Below are positions 1 to 7,939 of a stretch of DNA of 35,320 nucleotides, piece after piece. The DNA is taken from contig CAZZCU010000023.1 in the NCBI GenBank assembly GCA_964652825.1, positions 1-35,320 of the forward strand. Direction: 5' to 3'. The first letter of the stretch is position 1; the number at the start of each line of letters is the position of its first letter. This DNA comes from CAZZCU01 sp964652825 (GTDB lineage Bacteria; Bdellovibrionota_B; Oligoflexia; Oligoflexales; CAZZCU01). The position numbers and the translations under genes were made by a program. Below the pieces are notes generated by a model, which saw only the letters and a program-made list of their open reading frames with translations, searched no databases and had not been told where the DNA came from.

Positions 1-1448
1 GCGTTCCATTTACCGGTGAGATTGGCTTTCCAACCGTAACCTGATTGGTTTTCTTCCCGATAACTACCCTGTCCGAACCAATTGGTTTGCGAAGTACTGG
101 TGCCTGGCTGAAAACCAACCGCCATTTGCAACTGGCCCGTGGGTTTTTCTTTGACTTTAAATTTATAGTTCAGAAGATTGCTGTCATCCTCGTCGCGCTG
201 GCGAATCGACTGAACTTCTTCAAAAAATCCCAGGCGCTCAACATTCTGCTTGGATTTGCTCATACCGGTGCCGCTGTATAACTCGCTGTCATGCACCTCC
301 AACTCACGTCGCACGACATTGTCACGGGTCTTGGAATTACCGACAACATCAAAATGCCCGAAATAAACTTTCTCACCCTTGGTGATTTCATAGTTAATTT
401 CGACCGTTCGTTTTTCATCATCGAATACGGTTTTGGGATCGACATTCACGAAGGCATAACCAAGATCACCATACTTATCGATCAACATTTCAATATCGCG
501 TTGAAAATACGAGAACCGGAACAATGCCTCCGGTTTTAAGCGCATCAACTCAAATAACTCTTCTTTGGGGAACAAGACGTCGCCAGAAATATCAATCGAA
601 GCAACGTTATACTGGACGCCTTCCTCAACCTGATAGGTTAAGCGCACAAACTCCCGATCAGAATCAAGAATCTGCAAGGGTTTGGCAACTTTTACCTTGG
701 CAAATCCCTGATCACGATAAAGATACGAAAGAATTTCCAGGTCGCGCTTAACAAAATCATCCTGGTACATCGCTCCAGGACCGGACAGCCCGGAGGATCG
801 CGTCAACGGCCGCGAGAACAAACGCGCGATTAACTCGGCATCCGTAAAAAACTCGTTGCCCAGGATTTGCACGTCACCAACCTGGACTTTCCCGCCTTCT
901 TCGACCACGAAAGTCAGAGCAACTTCGTTAGCGCCCTTATTCTCCAACGTATAGGTGGCTTTGGCGAGATAGTAACCTTTATCGATATATTGTTTTTCGA
1001 TAAGACGCAGATCAGAGGTGATGGTGGCTTCATTCACGATCGTGTAGAGTTTGGTTTCGATTTTGTCTTTGAAATCATCTTCGGACAGCTCATTCAGACC
1101 ATCAAAAGCAATGCTGACAATGGCTGGTTTCTCTGCGACCTGAATGATTAATTTGATACCACCATCAACCGACTGTTTAAAAATACGCACGTCGGAGAAA
1201 TAACCGAGTTCATAAAGAGCCCGGATGTCATCACGCACCGACTCCGCGCTCAGCACGTCTCCTTTGCGACTCTTCAGCAACGTCATAATCGCATCCGCTT
1301 CAACGATGCCGTTGCCACGCACTTCCATATCAATGATGGTTTCAGGTACCTGCGCACCGGCAACCCCAGCACCCACAGTCAGAATCGACAACGCCGCGAC
1401 GGCAGCAAACAGCAAGACAGTTATGCGTAGTGTCCACGTCCCTATCAT
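1..1448 (-). CDS. bamA: Outer-membrane protein assembly factor BamA (3'-truncated)
   Basis: BamA is the central subunit of the outer-membrane beta-barrel assembly machine. Translating the minus strand from the ATG at 1448 gives 482 open residues that run off the window start. Residues 1-32 form a signal peptide (hydrophobic LLFAAVAALSILTVGAGVAGA). Five successive POTRA-like domains follow at about 35-107, 108-185, 186-278, 280-358 and 360-434, each ending in a strand such as IQVAEKP, FVVEEG, YQVEEG, YEITKGEK and FKVKEKPTG. The beta-barrel begins near residue 436 (GQLQMAVGFQPG) and is mostly missing. The start overlaps the lolD stop in an ATGA, suggesting translational coupling. Five POTRA domains and the family strand motifs make the identification firm. 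The missing part is a window-edge effect, not a broken gene. Confidence 0.95.
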   Translation of the reverse strand, partial: MIGTWTLRITVLLFAAVAALSILTVGAGVAGAQVPETIIDMEVRGNGIVEADAIMTLLKSRKGDVLSAESVRDDIRALYELGYFSDVRIFKQSVDGGIKLIIQVAEKPAIVSIAFDGLNELSEDDFKDKIETKLYTIVNEATITSDLRLIEKQYIDKGYYLAKATYTLENKGANEVALTFVVEEGGKVQVGDVQILGNEFFTDAELIARLFSRPLTRSSGLSGPGAMYQDDFVKRDLEILSYLYRDQGFAKVKVAKPLQILDSDREFVRLTYQVEEGVQYNVASIDISGDVLFPKEELFELMRLKPEALFRFSYFQRDIEMLIDKYGDLGYAFVNVDPKTVFDDEKRTVEINYEITKGEKVYFGHFDVVGNSKTRDNVVRRELEVHDSELYSGTGMSKSKQNVERLGFFEEVQSIRQRDEDDSNLLNYKFKVKEKPTGQLQMAVGFQPGTSTSQTNWFGQGSYREENQSGYGWKANLTGKWN

Positions 1449-2155
1449 GCCAGGTTACCTCGCGACAGGACCTGACCATCTTCCATAATGATTTGCTGCG
1501 GTAGACGTTTTGCCAAATCCAGATCATGAGTAACCAGTAACATGGTCAAATTCTGCTGCTGGCAAAGCTGCAACAATAAATCAGCAACGGCGTGACTGGT
1601 TTTCTGATCGAGATTACCGGTAGGCTCGTCCGCCAGCAGAATCGGCGGTTCCATCACCAAAGCCCGCGCGATGGAGACGCGTTGCTGCTCGCCACCCGAC
1701 AACTCGCTCGGACGATGCTTCATCCTTCCGCCCAAGCCAACGGCTTGCAACAGTTGCGCCGCGCGCTCCGAGACGATTTTTTTGGGAATACCAGCAATAA
1801 GTCCGGGCATCGCCACATTTTCGATCGCCGAAAATTCCGGCAATAAGTTACTCATCTGAAAAATAAAGCCGACCGCCGTATTGCGAAACGTCGATGCGAC
1901 ATCATCGGGCATCGTTGAAACATCGGTGCCGTTCAAAAACAATTGCCCGGTCGACGGGCGATCCAAAGTTCCGACGATATGTAATAAAGTACTTTTTCCG
2001 GCGCCGGATTTACCGGTAAGAGCGACAACACTGCCACGGGGAATATCCAAAGTTACATTGCGCAAAGCCTCGACGCGTTGGCGTTCCACGAAATAAACTT
2101 TCGTCAGATTACGCGTGACAATTGCCTGGGCTTTCTCCGCCTGCGTTTGCGTCAC
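1445..2155 (-). CDS. lolD: Lipoprotein-releasing ABC transporter ATP-binding protein LolD
   Basis: ATPase of the LolCDE complex, which powers release of outer-membrane lipoproteins from the inner membrane to LolA. All ABC ATPase motifs are present in 236 residues, a normal length: Walker A GKSGAGKST (48-56), Q-loop Q100, signature LSGGE (152-156), Walker B ILLADE (172-177) and switch His210. The segment FQMSNLLPEFSAIENVAMP is typical of the LolD/MacB-type subfamily. It overlaps the upstream permease gene by 4 bases and the downstream bamA by 4 bases, so the three are almost certainly co-translated. The neighbouring LolC/E permease separates it from MacB or FtsE relatives. Confidence 0.93.
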   Translation of the reverse strand: MTQTQAEKAQAIVTRNLTKVYFVERQRVEALRNVTLDIPRGSVVALTGKSGAGKSTLLHIVGTLDRPSTGQLFLNGTDVSTMPDDVASTFRNTAVGFIFQMSNLLPEFSAIENVAMPGLIAGIPKKIVSERAAQLLQAVGLGGRMKHRPSELSGGEQQRVSIARALVMEPPILLADEPTGNLDQKTSHAVADLLLQLCQQQNLTMLLVTHDLDLAKRLPQQIIMEDGQVLSRGNLA

Positions 2156-3447
2156 TCGTACCTCAAGCCGCGACTGGGATCCTGACGAGCCGCCGTAAGC
2201 GCCGGATAGGTCGCCGCAATCAGACTAAATAACAATGCCAAAACACTAATAATCACGTAATTAACCGGCAGAAAACGCACCGGTAAGGACTTCAGGTAAT
2301 AAATGCCTTCGGGAAGCTGAACGAATTTAAAGTAAGAAATCAAATAACAAACCCCAACACCAACCGCCGCACCAGCCAAAATCCCAACAGCTCCGATCGT
2401 AAAGCCATGCATCATGAATAAACGCCGCACATCCGTACGGGTCATACCGATGGAACGCAGCAGGCTAACCTGCAGGCGTTTATGAAATACCGTCATCATC
2501 ATGGTGCCGCTGATCGAGAACGCCGCCACGACGACAATAAGCATTAATATCGCGCCCATGGCGAATTTCTCCAGTTTGAGGGCAAAGAGCAATGATTTAT
2601 TTGTCATTTGCCAGGTCAAAGCCTGCAGACCGGCGAACTGATTTACCCGCGAGACCATGTCCGACACGACATACGGGTCGGCGAAGTTCATTGCCACGCC
2701 GCTAACAAACTCCTCCTCATCGAGGGAAACATCATAGTCAGCCATGAATTTGCGGCCTTCCGCCAATGAAACAACCGCCCATTTAGCATCATAATTAAAC
2801 AGTCCCGTGCGGAATGTTCCAACCAGTACATAAGTACGCGCCACCGTCGCGCCGGTCAGCGAGCCGCCGCTGGTCGCGCCCTGCGGACTAAGCGCCACAA
2901 TCTTGTCACCGATATGTGCTCCAAGCGTCAGCGCCAGATCGTCGCCCAGCACAATGCCGGGCCACTGCTGCGTTGGATCCTCACTCACTAGCGGCGCATG
3001 CATACTGCCAACATTTTTGATCGCACCCGAGGTCATGGCATCACCAAAACCCCACAGATGCGAATCACGAGTGTGATCGACACCAAACAAATTCACGCCG
3101 GCCAAATGTTTGCCCTGTTTCAGCACAACATCGGCTTCAATATAAGCTTCGGCATCAAGTGCTTCGGGAAAAGTCTGACGAAAACCGCTCACTGGATACT
3201 GCCGCAAACTAAAACCAGCAGCGGCATTCTGAGCGGTGACTTCCAGATGCGGCTCACCGGCGAGCATCTTATTGGTCAAATCCTGCTCAAAGCCTGCCAT
3301 GACTGACAAAACAATAATCAAAGCCGCCACGCCGATAGCGACGCCAAAAATCGACACCACGGTCATGAACGACAGACCGGATCCGGATTTGCGCGCGATC
3401 AAATATCGCCACGCCATCCATGCAGTTGTACGAAGTTTAACACTCAT
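2152..3447 (-). CDS. Lipoprotein-releasing ABC transporter permease (LolC/LolE family)
   Basis: Inner-membrane permease of the Lol system, 431 residues, the usual length for LolC/LolE. It has the expected topology: one N-terminal membrane segment (about 25-50, FMTVVSIFGVAIGVAALIIVLSVMAGFE), a large periplasmic domain, and three C-terminal segments in an FtsX-type domain, ending in the characteristic DPSRGLRYE. The N-terminal ARKSGSGLSFMTVVSIFG pattern is also typical. Only one permease gene is present, so this lineage may use a LolC/E homodimer (LolF-like) or encode the second subunit elsewhere; I therefore leave the symbol open. It is the first gene of the lolC/E-lolD-bamA operon and diverges from the lipoprotein gene at 3566. 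Confidence 0.92.
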   Translation of the reverse strand: MSVKLRTTAWMAWRYLIARKSGSGLSFMTVVSIFGVAIGVAALIIVLSVMAGFEQDLTNKMLAGEPHLEVTAQNAAAGFSLRQYPVSGFRQTFPEALDAEAYIEADVVLKQGKHLAGVNLFGVDHTRDSHLWGFGDAMTSGAIKNVGSMHAPLVSEDPTQQWPGIVLGDDLALTLGAHIGDKIVALSPQGATSGGSLTGATVARTYVLVGTFRTGLFNYDAKWAVVSLAEGRKFMADYDVSLDEEEFVSGVAMNFADPYVVSDMVSRVNQFAGLQALTWQMTNKSLLFALKLEKFAMGAILMLIVVVAAFSISGTMMMTVFHKRLQVSLLRSIGMTRTDVRRLFMMHGFTIGAVGILAGAAVGVGVCYLISYFKFVQLPEGIYYLKSLPVRFLPVNYVIISVLALLFSLIAATYPALTAARQDPSRGLRYE

Positions 3448-3477
3448 CTTTGTTAAAAATATTCACCTGTTATTGAG

Positions 3478-3506
3478 TTGCATGGAACCATGTTTTCTAA
3501 CATACT
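3478..3506 (+). promoter_or_regulatory. Candidate sigma70-type promoter for the lipoprotein pair
   Basis: TTGCAT at 3478-3483 and CATACT at 3501-3506 are separated by 17 bases. They lie about 60 bases upstream of the ATG at 3566, in the divergent gap from lolC/E. The matches to consensus are only partial, so this is a weak prediction. Confidence 0.3.
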
Positions 3507-3565
3507 AGCGAAAATCACAAGCCCTGCTTTTGTCTTTTGAAAGTTTATTCCGAGGAGGTTCCCAC

Positions 3566-4747
3566 ATGAAATTCACTCTCACCGGCACCGGTATGTCGCT
3601 GGCGGCTGCGGCGACGTTGATGTTCAGCGCTTGCGGCGGCAAATCCGACAATCCCGACGCGGTAACTCTGGAAAACCTGAAAGCTGCCAACGGCCTGACA
3701 ATCATTGATCAGGGCAACGGCACGGTCGTCCTGTCATGGTACGGCTCAAACTATGAGAGTAAATTTGAGGGCTACAATATTTTCGGCATGAAAAAAACCA
3801 ATGCCGAACTCGGCGAGCTCGGCCTGGAGAAAAGCAAACCACTGCAACTGCTCGACGGCCTCGGCAATCCTATCGAGGGTGCCAAAAACATTTTGGCCAA
3901 ATTCAATTACGGCACTGATCTGGAAACACCGGCGGAAGCAACCACTGCTGCCGATGATGAAGCTAAAGTTTCCTTCCTGCCAATTCACAGCAAGGCTGCG
4001 GGTGGCGAGCCTGTACTCCCGACCTGCCAACCAAGCGGCGACACTTGCACCGCTACCACCGAAGCTAACAAGAAAACCAGCGACGTCACCAGCAATGGCG
4101 TGATGTCATACACAGTCAGCGGCCTAGCCGCCGGCTCGCAGTATTGCTTTATGGTTTTCAGCGTTCTTGATGGCGGCAAACAAATCTCGCAAACATCAAC
4201 AAACGTTGAATGTGTAGTGCCGAAAATTCAAGTCACCGCGACGTTAGACCCAACACAAGGCACGTCGTTACCTTATGATCTGCGCGCCTATTTAAGCGCC
4301 TGCAACGGCTTCACCTGCGGCACGTTAAGCGGTGGCACCGCCGGCGGTGCTGCAACTCTAGCTTCGGAAATGCCACTTTATGTTGAGAAGTATGTCACCG
4401 AGAATCTCGTTTATTTTGTCGCCGGCAAGAACAGCGCTGTCCAGGATCTCGGCGAATATGCTAACGGCTTCAGCGATAGCGAGCTGCCAAAACAAGCACC
4501 GAAATTAACTTATAGTTTTGATAACAGCACGAACAAGGTCGCCAATGGTGGCGGTTATTCGCTCCCCGGTGAATCGTTGATTCTCAAAGCCAAACATGTG
4601 TACGTGCTCGCAGTTGGTGACAAAGATGCCACTAATCCAACGTCGTTTAGATATCATTGGATCTATGTATCCGGAGCAACGGATCCCATCAAAACGTCGA
4701 CATTCGCGGTAACCATGCGTCTGTCCGTGAATGCTGATGATCGTTAA
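3566..4747 (+). CDS. Putative lipoprotein with fibronectin-III-like segment, copy 1
   Basis: Predicted lipoprotein of 393 residues with unknown function. The start is placed at the ATG at 3566 because AGGAGG lies 7 bases upstream (3553-3558); an in-frame ATG at 3530 has no such site. The signal peptide ends in FSAC, giving a lipidated Cys23. After the leader comes a segment (about 40-75) with the pattern GNGTVVLSWYGSNYESKFEGYNIF, which looks like the first strands of a fibronectin type III or similar Ig-like fold. The second half of such a fold may be the later stretch MSYTVSGLAAGSQYCFMVFSV. The next gene, 35 bases downstream, encodes a related protein with the same order of elements. Lack of Asp at position +2 (Gly24) suggests outer-membrane sorting, if rules from enterics apply. 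Confidence 0.8.
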   Translation: MKFTLTGTGMSLAAAATLMFSACGGKSDNPDAVTLENLKAANGLTIIDQGNGTVVLSWYGSNYESKFEGYNIFGMKKTNAELGELGLEKSKPLQLLDGLGNPIEGAKNILAKFNYGTDLETPAEATTAADDEAKVSFLPIHSKAAGGEPVLPTCQPSGDTCTATTEANKKTSDVTSNGVMSYTVSGLAAGSQYCFMVFSVLDGGKQISQTSTNVECVVPKIQVTATLDPTQGTSLPYDLRAYLSACNGFTCGTLSGGTAGGAATLASEMPLYVEKYVTENLVYFVAGKNSAVQDLGEYANGFSDSELPKQAPKLTYSFDNSTNKVANGGGYSLPGESLILKAKHVYVLAVGDKDATNPTSFRYHWIYVSGATDPIKTSTFAVTMRLSVNADDR

Positions 4748-4782
4748 CTAATTTTCTACTTTCGATCCTAAGGAGATTACAT

Positions 4783-6039
4783 ATGTTGTTTAAAAATAAA
4801 ATCGTGCTACCGGCAGCTCTTCTGTTATGTGCGGGGCTGGCAGCTTGTGACAAAGGCAGCTCCAACGATCCAAGCACTAATGATCAGAGTGAATTCAATC
4901 CGCCCGGACTGTTACAGACCGTCACGGGCGATGGCAAAATCGAACTGCGTTGGATCGGCGCCAATGCCGAAAAAGAATTTCAGGGCTATCATGTGTTCGG
5001 CGCCAAAACGACCGTCGACGAGGTAAAATCATTGGCGACGTTCCCGAGCGGAGCTGACATCAGTGCCGGCGCAAGTATTCCACGCTGCAAGGATAACAAT
5101 GAACTGTTCGCGAAATTCGGATTTGCCGCTACGGAAACGGAATGCGAAACCAGCATTTCCAAAGCCAAAGAAAAAGCAGAAACTATCACCGCCGGCAAAG
5201 ATTTCACCGACATCCAATTTAGCGCAGTCAATCTGCTAGCGGATGACGACCTCAATACCGGTAGCGGTACTACACCAACTGAATCTGAGGAACCGATTAC
5301 TTTCAATCTTAAATGCGAAGGCGAATCGTCCACCAGCGTGTCGCGGGCTGCTGCTGATGGCAAAGCCATCGGTGTCCAAAGCTGCGTCGTCAGTACACTG
5401 AGCGATGGCACCGCTTTAGCCAACGGTGAGACTTACACCTTCTTCGTCGTTGCGGTGAAGGGCGCCAAATTCAACAATATCAGCTGGATCTCCAACCTGG
5501 TACAGGACACACCCGCGAAAAACGCGTTGTCCACCACCTTGACTTTGGATCAGTCAAAATTCGTCAAGCTGACGATCGATCCGACGACCTTTGCCGTCAC
5601 CGCCGCCGATCAAGTTGCCTGCACCGATAATGTTTGCAAAATCACTACCACCAATGGCACCGCCGGCACGGCGCTTTATCTGGGTCGTGATAACACCAGT
5701 GCAACTTACAAACAGCGCCTCATTGTTTCATCAACTGGCAGCATCAAAATTCAAGCGCGTGGTCCGCAAACCTACGATCCGACCAAACCCGATGATGTTT
5801 CCGCTTCGATTCCCGGCGATCAGGCAACGACCAGCTATGCTAGTGCCGGCACCAAGTTTGCGGTCTATGGCAATCAGGTTTTTGATATCCAGCTGACCAG
5901 CGGTTCTAATATCAACTACGGTAAGTTGGTTGTATCGAGCATCACGTATGCCGACAACGCCAGCAACACGAGCCAAGCGTCGGTAGCCGTAACAGTTATC
6001 ATGCAGCCGAAAACCGGCTCCGTGGATTACTGGCAGTAA
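4783..6039 (+). CDS. Putative lipoprotein with fibronectin-III-like segment, copy 2
   Basis: Predicted lipoprotein of 418 residues, function unknown. AAGGAG sits shortly before the ATG at 4783. The leader ends in LAAC (Cys22), followed by Asp23; an Asp at +2 retains lipoproteins in the inner membrane of enterics, but this rule is not general. Residues about 45-75 (GDGKIELRWIGANAEKEFQGYHVF) align by eye with the equivalent segment of the preceding lipoprotein, including a W-x-G-x-N core and a G-Y-x-x-F turn. The later segment LANGETYTFFVVAVKGAKF corresponds to its second fibronectin-like strand pair. The two genes therefore look like a tandem duplication that has diverged strongly. The gene ends just before a perfect inverted repeat. 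Confidence 0.8.
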   Translation: MLFKNKIVLPAALLLCAGLAACDKGSSNDPSTNDQSEFNPPGLLQTVTGDGKIELRWIGANAEKEFQGYHVFGAKTTVDEVKSLATFPSGADISAGASIPRCKDNNELFAKFGFAATETECETSISKAKEKAETITAGKDFTDIQFSAVNLLADDDLNTGSGTTPTESEEPITFNLKCEGESSTSVSRAAADGKAIGVQSCVVSTLSDGTALANGETYTFFVVAVKGAKFNNISWISNLVQDTPAKNALSTTLTLDQSKFVKLTIDPTTFAVTAADQVACTDNVCKITTTNGTAGTALYLGRDNTSATYKQRLIVSSTGSIKIQARGPQTYDPTKPDDVSASIPGDQATTSYASAGTKFAVYGNQVFDIQLTSGSNINYGKLVVSSITYADNASNTSQASVAVTVIMQPKTGSVDYWQ

Positions 6040-6046
6040 GCTTTAG

Positions 6047-6106
6047 AGATCCTTCGCTTCGCTCAGGATGACGAAATTCCGTCATCCTGAGCGAAGCGAA
6101 GGATCT
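6047..6106. repeat. Perfect 26-bp inverted repeat between convergent genes
   Basis: The left arm 6047-6072 and right arm 6081-6106 are perfect reverse complements, with an 8-base loop (6073-6080, GAAATTCC). The arm core reads CATCCTGAGCGAAGCGAAGG. It starts 8 bases after the stop codon of the upstream lipoprotein, and its last base is the last base of the spoIID-like stop codon (TAA on the minus strand). It can form a strong hairpin on either strand, so it may act as a bidirectional terminator or messenger stabiliser. From memory, this core is a dispersed repeat in many unrelated bacterial genomes, so a mobile or selfish origin is also possible. No other copy was noticed in the window. Confidence 0.9.
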
Positions 6107-7431
6107 TAATGCGTTGCGGCAACATTGCTACCTTTGCCGCAACGTTGCATATGACAAATCTCGATGTCTTGATAATAAAAACGCAGAATATCCAGATAAG
6201 ACCAACCCGCCTCACTCGCCAGTGCTTGCGCCCCGGATTGATTCAAACCAACACCGTGTCCAAAACCACGGCCAGAAAAAGTAAATGTTTGCTGCCGCGG
6301 TGTTACAAACTCGTGCGTCACGGTGAACAGATAACTTTTCAAACCAAGCAATTTATTGAGATCGCGCATCGACACGTAAACATCGCTGCCATCATCCAAT
6401 TCCAAGTAAACATGACGAACGCGTTTTGATGCCGTCAAAGCCTCGGGCGCGATACGAATCTTCGCTAATTTCTGTGTTGGCTTCAGCATGCCCGCGGAAC
6501 GAAATTTTTGGTTCAGCTCCAAATGCGTGTAGGTCTTGCTCCAGCCCCGACTACTGTCTTTGGCCACGGCAATCTCCGCCTGCGATCGTACATACGGTAC
6601 CTGCATACCAAACGCCGCATGTGCGTCCTCGGTATGACCGCCACTGTCAGCATGGTAATACGCCGGAATGACCTGATCGTTATAAGTGATGATCTCACCG
6701 GTCGTCGCCGCAATCGCCGCATCGGTGCGACCATGAACCTGAGAAATACCGGTGTAAGCCTGATAGACGATAGTATCATCGACATCATAAAACGCCTTGC
6801 GTTCAACGCGGCGCGCTAATGCCATATGAAATACCGCGTACGTACGTGCCGCTACCGCCTGTGCTTTCAGAGTGTCTTCGGCCCAGTGCGGATATACCTC
6901 GGACGGCACGACCCCGCGCAAATACGTCTCCAAATCGACGATATTTACAACCAACAATTCCGGCCCCGTCTCGGTATCGACGGTCCGCACATAAAGATGG
7001 CCTTTGTATTCATAGCTGGGCAAGGACGGAGCGCGCTCCAGCGTCACTGGCTTGGTGCATTCAACCCACATCGGCTCACTTAAAGTCGCAGCATCAAATT
7101 GATACGTCTGGGCCTTAAACAATATCTGCTTGGTGCGACCGGGACGGCGCGACGTGCCAGTATAAAAACGACAAGTACCGGCCGAGCTGATCGCGACGGT
7201 TTGACGTTCGCTATCGCGTCGGTGCGGCAGATAGGCCCGGTCATGCGGGAAAATCTTGACGTGGATGCGCTGGTACTTATCCCCCAACCCACGATCATTG
7301 ATCTCGAGAGCCGGGACAGGCGCGACCTCGGGAACCACCTCGATCTCGGGGGTCACGGATCCAGCACCGCCAAACGTCGATGCCGTGATTGCCAGCACCG
7401 GCGGCAAAATCAGTAGAAACCTTGAAAGCAT
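6106..7431 (-). CDS. SpoIID/LytB domain protein, exported
   Basis: Protein of 441 residues with an N-terminal signal peptide (LLILPPVLAITASTFGG). The SpoIID/LytB domain is recognised from YLRGVVPSEVYPHWAEDTLK, followed by AQAVAARTYAVFHM in the middle and GRGFGHGVGLNQSGAQALA near the C terminus. SpoIID of Bacillus is a lytic transglycosylase acting on denuded glycan strands; LytB-type relatives enhance amidases. In a non-sporulating diderm the likely role is remodelling of denuded peptidoglycan at division. The start ATG at 7431 has GAGG 4 bases upstream, which is close. The stop codon is shared with the end of the 26-bp inverted repeat. The family assignment is secure; the biological role is inferred. 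Confidence 0.88.
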   Translation of the reverse strand: MLSRFLLILPPVLAITASTFGGAGSVTPEIEVVPEVAPVPALEINDRGLGDKYQRIHVKIFPHDRAYLPHRRDSERQTVAISSAGTCRFYTGTSRRPGRTKQILFKAQTYQFDAATLSEPMWVECTKPVTLERAPSLPSYEYKGHLYVRTVDTETGPELLVVNIVDLETYLRGVVPSEVYPHWAEDTLKAQAVAARTYAVFHMALARRVERKAFYDVDDTIVYQAYTGISQVHGRTDAAIAATTGEIITYNDQVIPAYYHADSGGHTEDAHAAFGMQVPYVRSQAEIAVAKDSSRGWSKTYTHLELNQKFRSAGMLKPTQKLAKIRIAPEALTASKRVRHVYLELDDGSDVYVSMRDLNKLLGLKSYLFTVTHEFVTPRQQTFTFSGRGFGHGVGLNQSGAQALASEAGWSYLDILRFYYQDIEICHMQRCGKGSNVAATH

Positions 7432-7939
7432 TGAGCCTCAACCTTTTTAAGGAGGCGAGTATTTACGCCAAGAAGGCTTCGAGGTCAAGGCCTGGGGCTA
7501 AAAACCTGATTTATAAGGCTGATGATAGTTATTTTAACTTACTGATTTTATTGTTTATTTTATAAACCTAAAAAAGCAGCCACCTAACTGCCTTAAATTA
7601 GCTAATCCATATTACCATATAACATATTGTAATTACTTAATTTTATCTCAAAGCCAGCAAGTCTTCTAAAGATTATTTTATAAATCACCGAATTCTTCTT
7701 TGTATGTTGTAAATGACCAATTGAATTGTCTCCAAGTTGAAAGATGAACTTTGGGATTCTTTAGAGGAGTTACCTTTCCCATGCAAGGATGTCTGCCCAA
7801 CAGTATTGCTAGCTTTGCGAGCCACGCCACTAATTTTAGAGGTTTGTGCGTGTTGGTAAGTATGCGGCAAGACCATGGAACAGCATTCTCATGTCTGAGC
7901 ATATGCCAACCTTTTTCTTCCAAAAACACGGCCGAGGCT
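7432..7939. other. AT-rich intergenic region
   Basis: About 500 bases without a convincing gene. The part from about 7500 to 7680 is visibly richer in A and T than anything else in the window. I see no RNA gene, no long repeat and no clean promoter. The only sizeable reading frame is a minus-strand one at 7678-7929, described separately. A decayed insertion or an acquired fragment would fit the composition. Confidence 0.6.
7678..7929 (-). pseudogene. Orphan 83-residue frame, possible gene remnant
   Basis: An open frame of 83 residues in the AT-rich gap downstream of the cysteine desulfurase gene. It contains LVAWLAKLAILLGR followed by a later STWRQFNW. This vaguely resembles the C-terminal end of IS4/Tn5-type transposases (IAxLGGFLGR...LWRGW), but the glycines expected there are missing. 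There is no clear ribosome-binding site and no complete domain. It may be a decayed insertion-sequence fragment, a small unknown protein, or a chance frame. I cannot choose between these from sequence alone. Confidence 0.2.

Noticed and set aside
45..1488. Several plus-strand frames of 60-94 residues in the first 1.5 kb.
   Set aside because: They are antisense to a well-supported bamA on the minus strand and show no domain pattern.
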